Shown here piece after piece: positions 13,152 to 14,853 of a stretch of DNA of 14,853 bases (the first letter of the stretch is position 1; each line of letters starts with the position of its first letter). This stretch comes from an uncultured Sutterella sp. (lineage in GTDB: Bacteria; Pseudomonadota; Gammaproteobacteria; Burkholderiales; Burkholderiaceae_F). The DNA is taken from NCBI GenBank assembly GCA_900544255.1, contig UQUM01000046.1, positions 1 through 14,853 on the forward strand, given 5' to 3'. Under the pieces are notes generated by a model. The model searched no databases, was not told where the DNA came from, and worked only from the letters and a program-made list of their open reading frames with translations. The position numbers and the translations under genes were made by a program.

Positions 13152-14757
13152 CTTTAATCAGCGGGCTCTTCAAGCCGAAGCAAATCCCCTGAGGCATCTC
13201 CTTCGACTCAACGTCACCGACGCTGCTGAGAAACGTTTTCGGATGCAGCCGCTCTACGGAAACAGGTTTTATCCCGTTCCGCAGGATCTGTCTCAGCTCG
13301 CGCTTCGACAGCCTGTTTGCAGCTGGTACTTCCACGAGAATGCCAGCATCCAGCCATATCGGTTTCACGGCTTCAAGGAAGGCAACTTCCCCAACGGCAT
13401 CTCGTTCACCCGTTTCCGGGTTATGGAAAAGCAGATTGAGAGCAGCCGCCACATCACGTTCAAGGAAGAGATTCGTCTCTCCCAATCGTATGCGCCGCTC
13501 CCAAAGTGCGTGTTTCTTAAATGCACCGGTCAGGGGATCGCACTGCGTGGGTTTGATGCCTCGAGGATCCATCTCAATGCCTGTCGAACCGGCTCTTTCT
13601 GCCTTGCTCAAAAGTCGTTGAATGAATTCCGACGGTGCACCGTCACCCACCGATTTACCGAACCGGTTTCGTTGGAAAGCCTTCCAACAGTTCTCCTCAA
13701 CGCGGATATGTCCGGCACTCTGGAGAATGAGGTTGATGAGCTTCCCATGGTCGCGTTTACGGGTAGCCGCTCGGCGTCTCTGCAGGTTCGCGACCTCGTT
13801 ACGGAGTTGCCGATAGGCTTTGGACTGTTTCCAAACCTTGGCGCCTTTCTTCGCAACACCGTTTTCTTGAAAGTTTTCAGGATTCGTCGCCCTCCGCGAG
13901 CGATCCATCGCCCGCTGCAGACGGCGAATGTCACGAGTTCGGTCTTCAACCGACGGCGTTGTCGTCACCTTGGCGACGGCACCGTTATTGAAGACCAGCG
14001 TCATGTTCTGCATACTGGGATCGATGCCGACCTCCAAAGTCTTTGGAGTTGGCACGATTTTCGTCGGCGGACAACCTTCGAAAAGGATCTGTACGAAGTA
14101 CTTCGCCTTTCCATAGATCGTCTTGCGAACCAGCGTGCAGTATTTGACCTTGCGCCATTTCGTCGGATCCGACGGGTCGCGCAGAGCTCCTCGGGCGTAG
14201 ACGTCCTTTGCAGGAATGTGTACCCGATAGAGCTTGCCGCCGTAACGAACACGTTGTTCGTCCGGCTTCCAGCTGATACCGGTCGCGTTCTTCTTCCCCC
14301 GAAGGGAATGCAGACCGCGCGAAGCGCCTTTGAAGCGAGGACGCCCCTTGCCATCAAAAAGCCAATTCGACCACGACTTCCAAAGATCGTCGGCGAGCAC
14401 CTGCTTAACGTCGCTGTTGAGCTGTTTGGCTCGACCGCTGGCATTGGCATGAGTCTGCAGGATCTTTTCAAAGTCGTAGGCCGAGGCGATACCGAATCGC
14501 TTCGAAAGCTCAGAGAAGGCCTTCGTGCGTTCCTTGCCTTTGGGCATGGTGCAGGCGGCTTTCCACTCCGGCGTCTGACGCATTTGCGTACGACGGCCCA
14601 GAGCGGTACCCAAGGTGGCATTGACAAGCTGACGCCCGAAATCGAAGTCTCTGTCCAAACGCTTACGACCGGCACTGTCAATACGCAGTGCCAGTTCCAG
14701 CGCGAAGCAGGGATTAGATTCAGGAGCGGCTGTCATGACTGTCATTATGCACCGCAT
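13132..14757 (-). CDS. TnpB/Cas12-like RuvC nuclease lacking an intact zinc ribbon
   Basis: A predicted RNA-guided DNA nuclease of the TnpB/Cas12 lineage, 541 residues against about 400 for typical TnpB. The N-terminal half (1-240) has the TnpB-style recognition and wedge layout, including NWLFDGKGRPRFKG (131-144). RuvC-I is VGIDPSMQNMTLVF with D246, RuvC-II is IRVEEN with E354, and RuvC-III is LERDVAAALNLLF with D435, so the acidic triad is complete. Between RuvC-II and III, where TnpB has two Cys pairs, only C406 remains (KPTQCDPLTG). Residues 271-345 are a basic helical bridge. About 100 residues follow RuvC-III. Starts at 14757, 14745 and 14736 are all possible; none has a clear ribosome binding site. 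The frame is intact. It could be an IS element gene, a domesticated TnpB or a small Cas12. Confidence 0.85.
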   Translation of the reverse strand: MRCIMTVMTAAPESNPCFALELALRIDSAGRKRLDRDFDFGRQLVNATLGTALGRRTQMRQTPEWKAACTMPKGKERTKAFSELSKRFGIASAYDFEKILQTHANASGRAKQLNSDVKQVLADDLWKSWSNWLFDGKGRPRFKGASRGLHSLRGKKNATGISWKPDEQRVRYGGKLYRVHIPAKDVYARGALRDPSDPTKWRKVKYCTLVRKTIYGKAKYFVQILFEGCPPTKIVPTPKTLEVGIDPSMQNMTLVFNNGAVAKVTTTPSVEDRTRDIRRLQRAMDRSRRATNPENFQENGVAKKGAKVWKQSKAYRQLRNEVANLQRRRAATRKRDHGKLINLILQSAGHIRVEENCWKAFQRNRFGKSVGDGAPSEFIQRLLSKAERAGSTGIEMDPRGIKPTQCDPLTGAFKKHALWERRIRLGETNLFLERDVAAALNLLFHNPETGERDAVGEVAFLEAVKPIWLDAGILVEVPAANRLSKRELRQILRNGIKPVSVERLHPKTFLSSVGDVESKEMPQGICFGLKSPLIKETPLLQ

Positions 14758-14780
14758 TTAGAGAAACCACGTCAAACCTT

Positions 14781-14797
14781 AACTTCCCAAAAAAGTT
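14781..14797. repeat. Palindrome upstream of the nuclease gene
   Basis: AACTT (14781-14785) and AAGTT (14793-14797) pair perfectly, with a possible sixth G-T pair, in the 100 bases before the nuclease start. This is where a left-end hairpin of an IS200/IS605-type element would lie. A-T rich and short, so weak on its own. Confidence 0.3.
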
Positions 14798-14813
14798 GCA
14801 CTCAGACGCTATG

Positions 14814-14838
14814 GAGCTTGTAGAAAGTTCATAAGCTC
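14814..14838. repeat. Outer palindrome near the window's right end
   Basis: GAGCTT (14814-14819) and AAGCTC (14833-14838) form a perfect 6-bp stem with a 13-base loop; another AGCTT copy follows at 14845. It is a candidate for the left-end recognition hairpin of the putative element. Confidence 0.3.
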
Positions 14839-14853
14839 ATTGTAGCTTCGGTT

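Larger units (their letters stand above)
13120..14838 (-). mobile_element. Putative tnpB-only (IS200/IS605-type) element, ends approximate
   Basis: The boundaries are inferred from palindromes, not from a known element. The right end is taken at the hairpin straddling the nuclease stop codon, directly beside the VOC terminator. The left end is taken at the outermost palindrome upstream of the start (14814-14838). Elements of this class have subterminal hairpins rather than terminal inverted repeats and make no target duplication, so neither is expected. No tnpA (Y1 HUH transposase) is in the window, as in IS1341-type elements that move in trans or are stranded. The left end may lie beyond the window. 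Confidence 0.4.

Noticed and set aside
13120..13155. AAAC...GTTTC edges read as a CRISPR repeat
   Set aside because: Only one copy is present and no spacers or second repeat follow, so no array can be claimed.
14740..14783. TTGACG and CATAAT as a promoter for the nuclease gene
   Set aside because: The spacing is 20 bp and the -10 box would fall inside the longest reading frame, so it is not reported as a feature, although it would fit a shorter start at 14736.
13243..14823. A 526-codon plus-strand open frame antisense to the nuclease
   Set aside because: It is the shadow of the minus-strand gene, which carries clear RuvC motifs. The plus-strand translation shows no coherent domain.

Overview
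The window looks like chromosomal DNA from a GC-rich betaproteobacterium. My best guess is the Burkholderiales/Sutterellaceae neighbourhood: a PepA-HolC operon followed by a small uncharacterised gene, a CreA lipoprotein, HU with a lysine-rich tail, and a Tat-exported FecB-type binding protein. This is an inference from gene content and style, not a database result. Genes are closely packed, often with 4-base start/stop overlaps, and most operons end in clear intrinsic terminators.

Layout. Bases 1-272 are a non-coding leader. Bases 273-3966 (+) form a four-gene operon: a FecCD-type permease, its ATPase, a class I SAM methyltransferase and a Tat-exported substrate-binding protein. Together they make a complete importer for an iron, metal or cofactor chelate, plus an enzyme that may act on the cargo or its ligand. 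A shared terminator separates it from two minus-strand genes, an HU protein (4037-4327) and a TrmH/SpoU rRNA methyltransferase (4579-5394). Bases 5395-6122 hold no gene I can support but are unusually rich in inverted repeats. Then come, on +, a long-chain acyl-CoA synthetase (6123-7970), a 114-aa orphan protein (8249-8593) and ribulose-phosphate 3-epimerase (8648-9358), each ending in its own terminator. On -, 12437 down to 9430 is a tight operon: pepA, creA, holC and a 192-aa uncharacterised protein that starts at TTG. Divergent from it is a small VOC/glyoxalase-like gene (12663-13061, +).

The right end (about 13120-14853) is the most unusual part. A 541-codon minus-strand gene encodes a TnpB/Cas12-like RuvC nuclease. 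The three acidic positions of the RuvC site are present, but the zinc ribbon that normally lies between RuvC-II and RuvC-III has only one of its expected cysteines. About 100 residues follow RuvC-III. A hairpin straddles the stop codon, where TnpB systems encode their guide-RNA scaffold, and palindromes lie upstream of the start. This fits a tnpB-only IS200/IS605-type element, or a domesticated or CRISPR-related derivative. No tnpA and no CRISPR array is visible, though the window stops about 100 bases upstream of the gene.

The two places I would look at first are this nuclease locus with its putative guide RNA, and the hairpin-rich non-coding stretch at 5551-5945.
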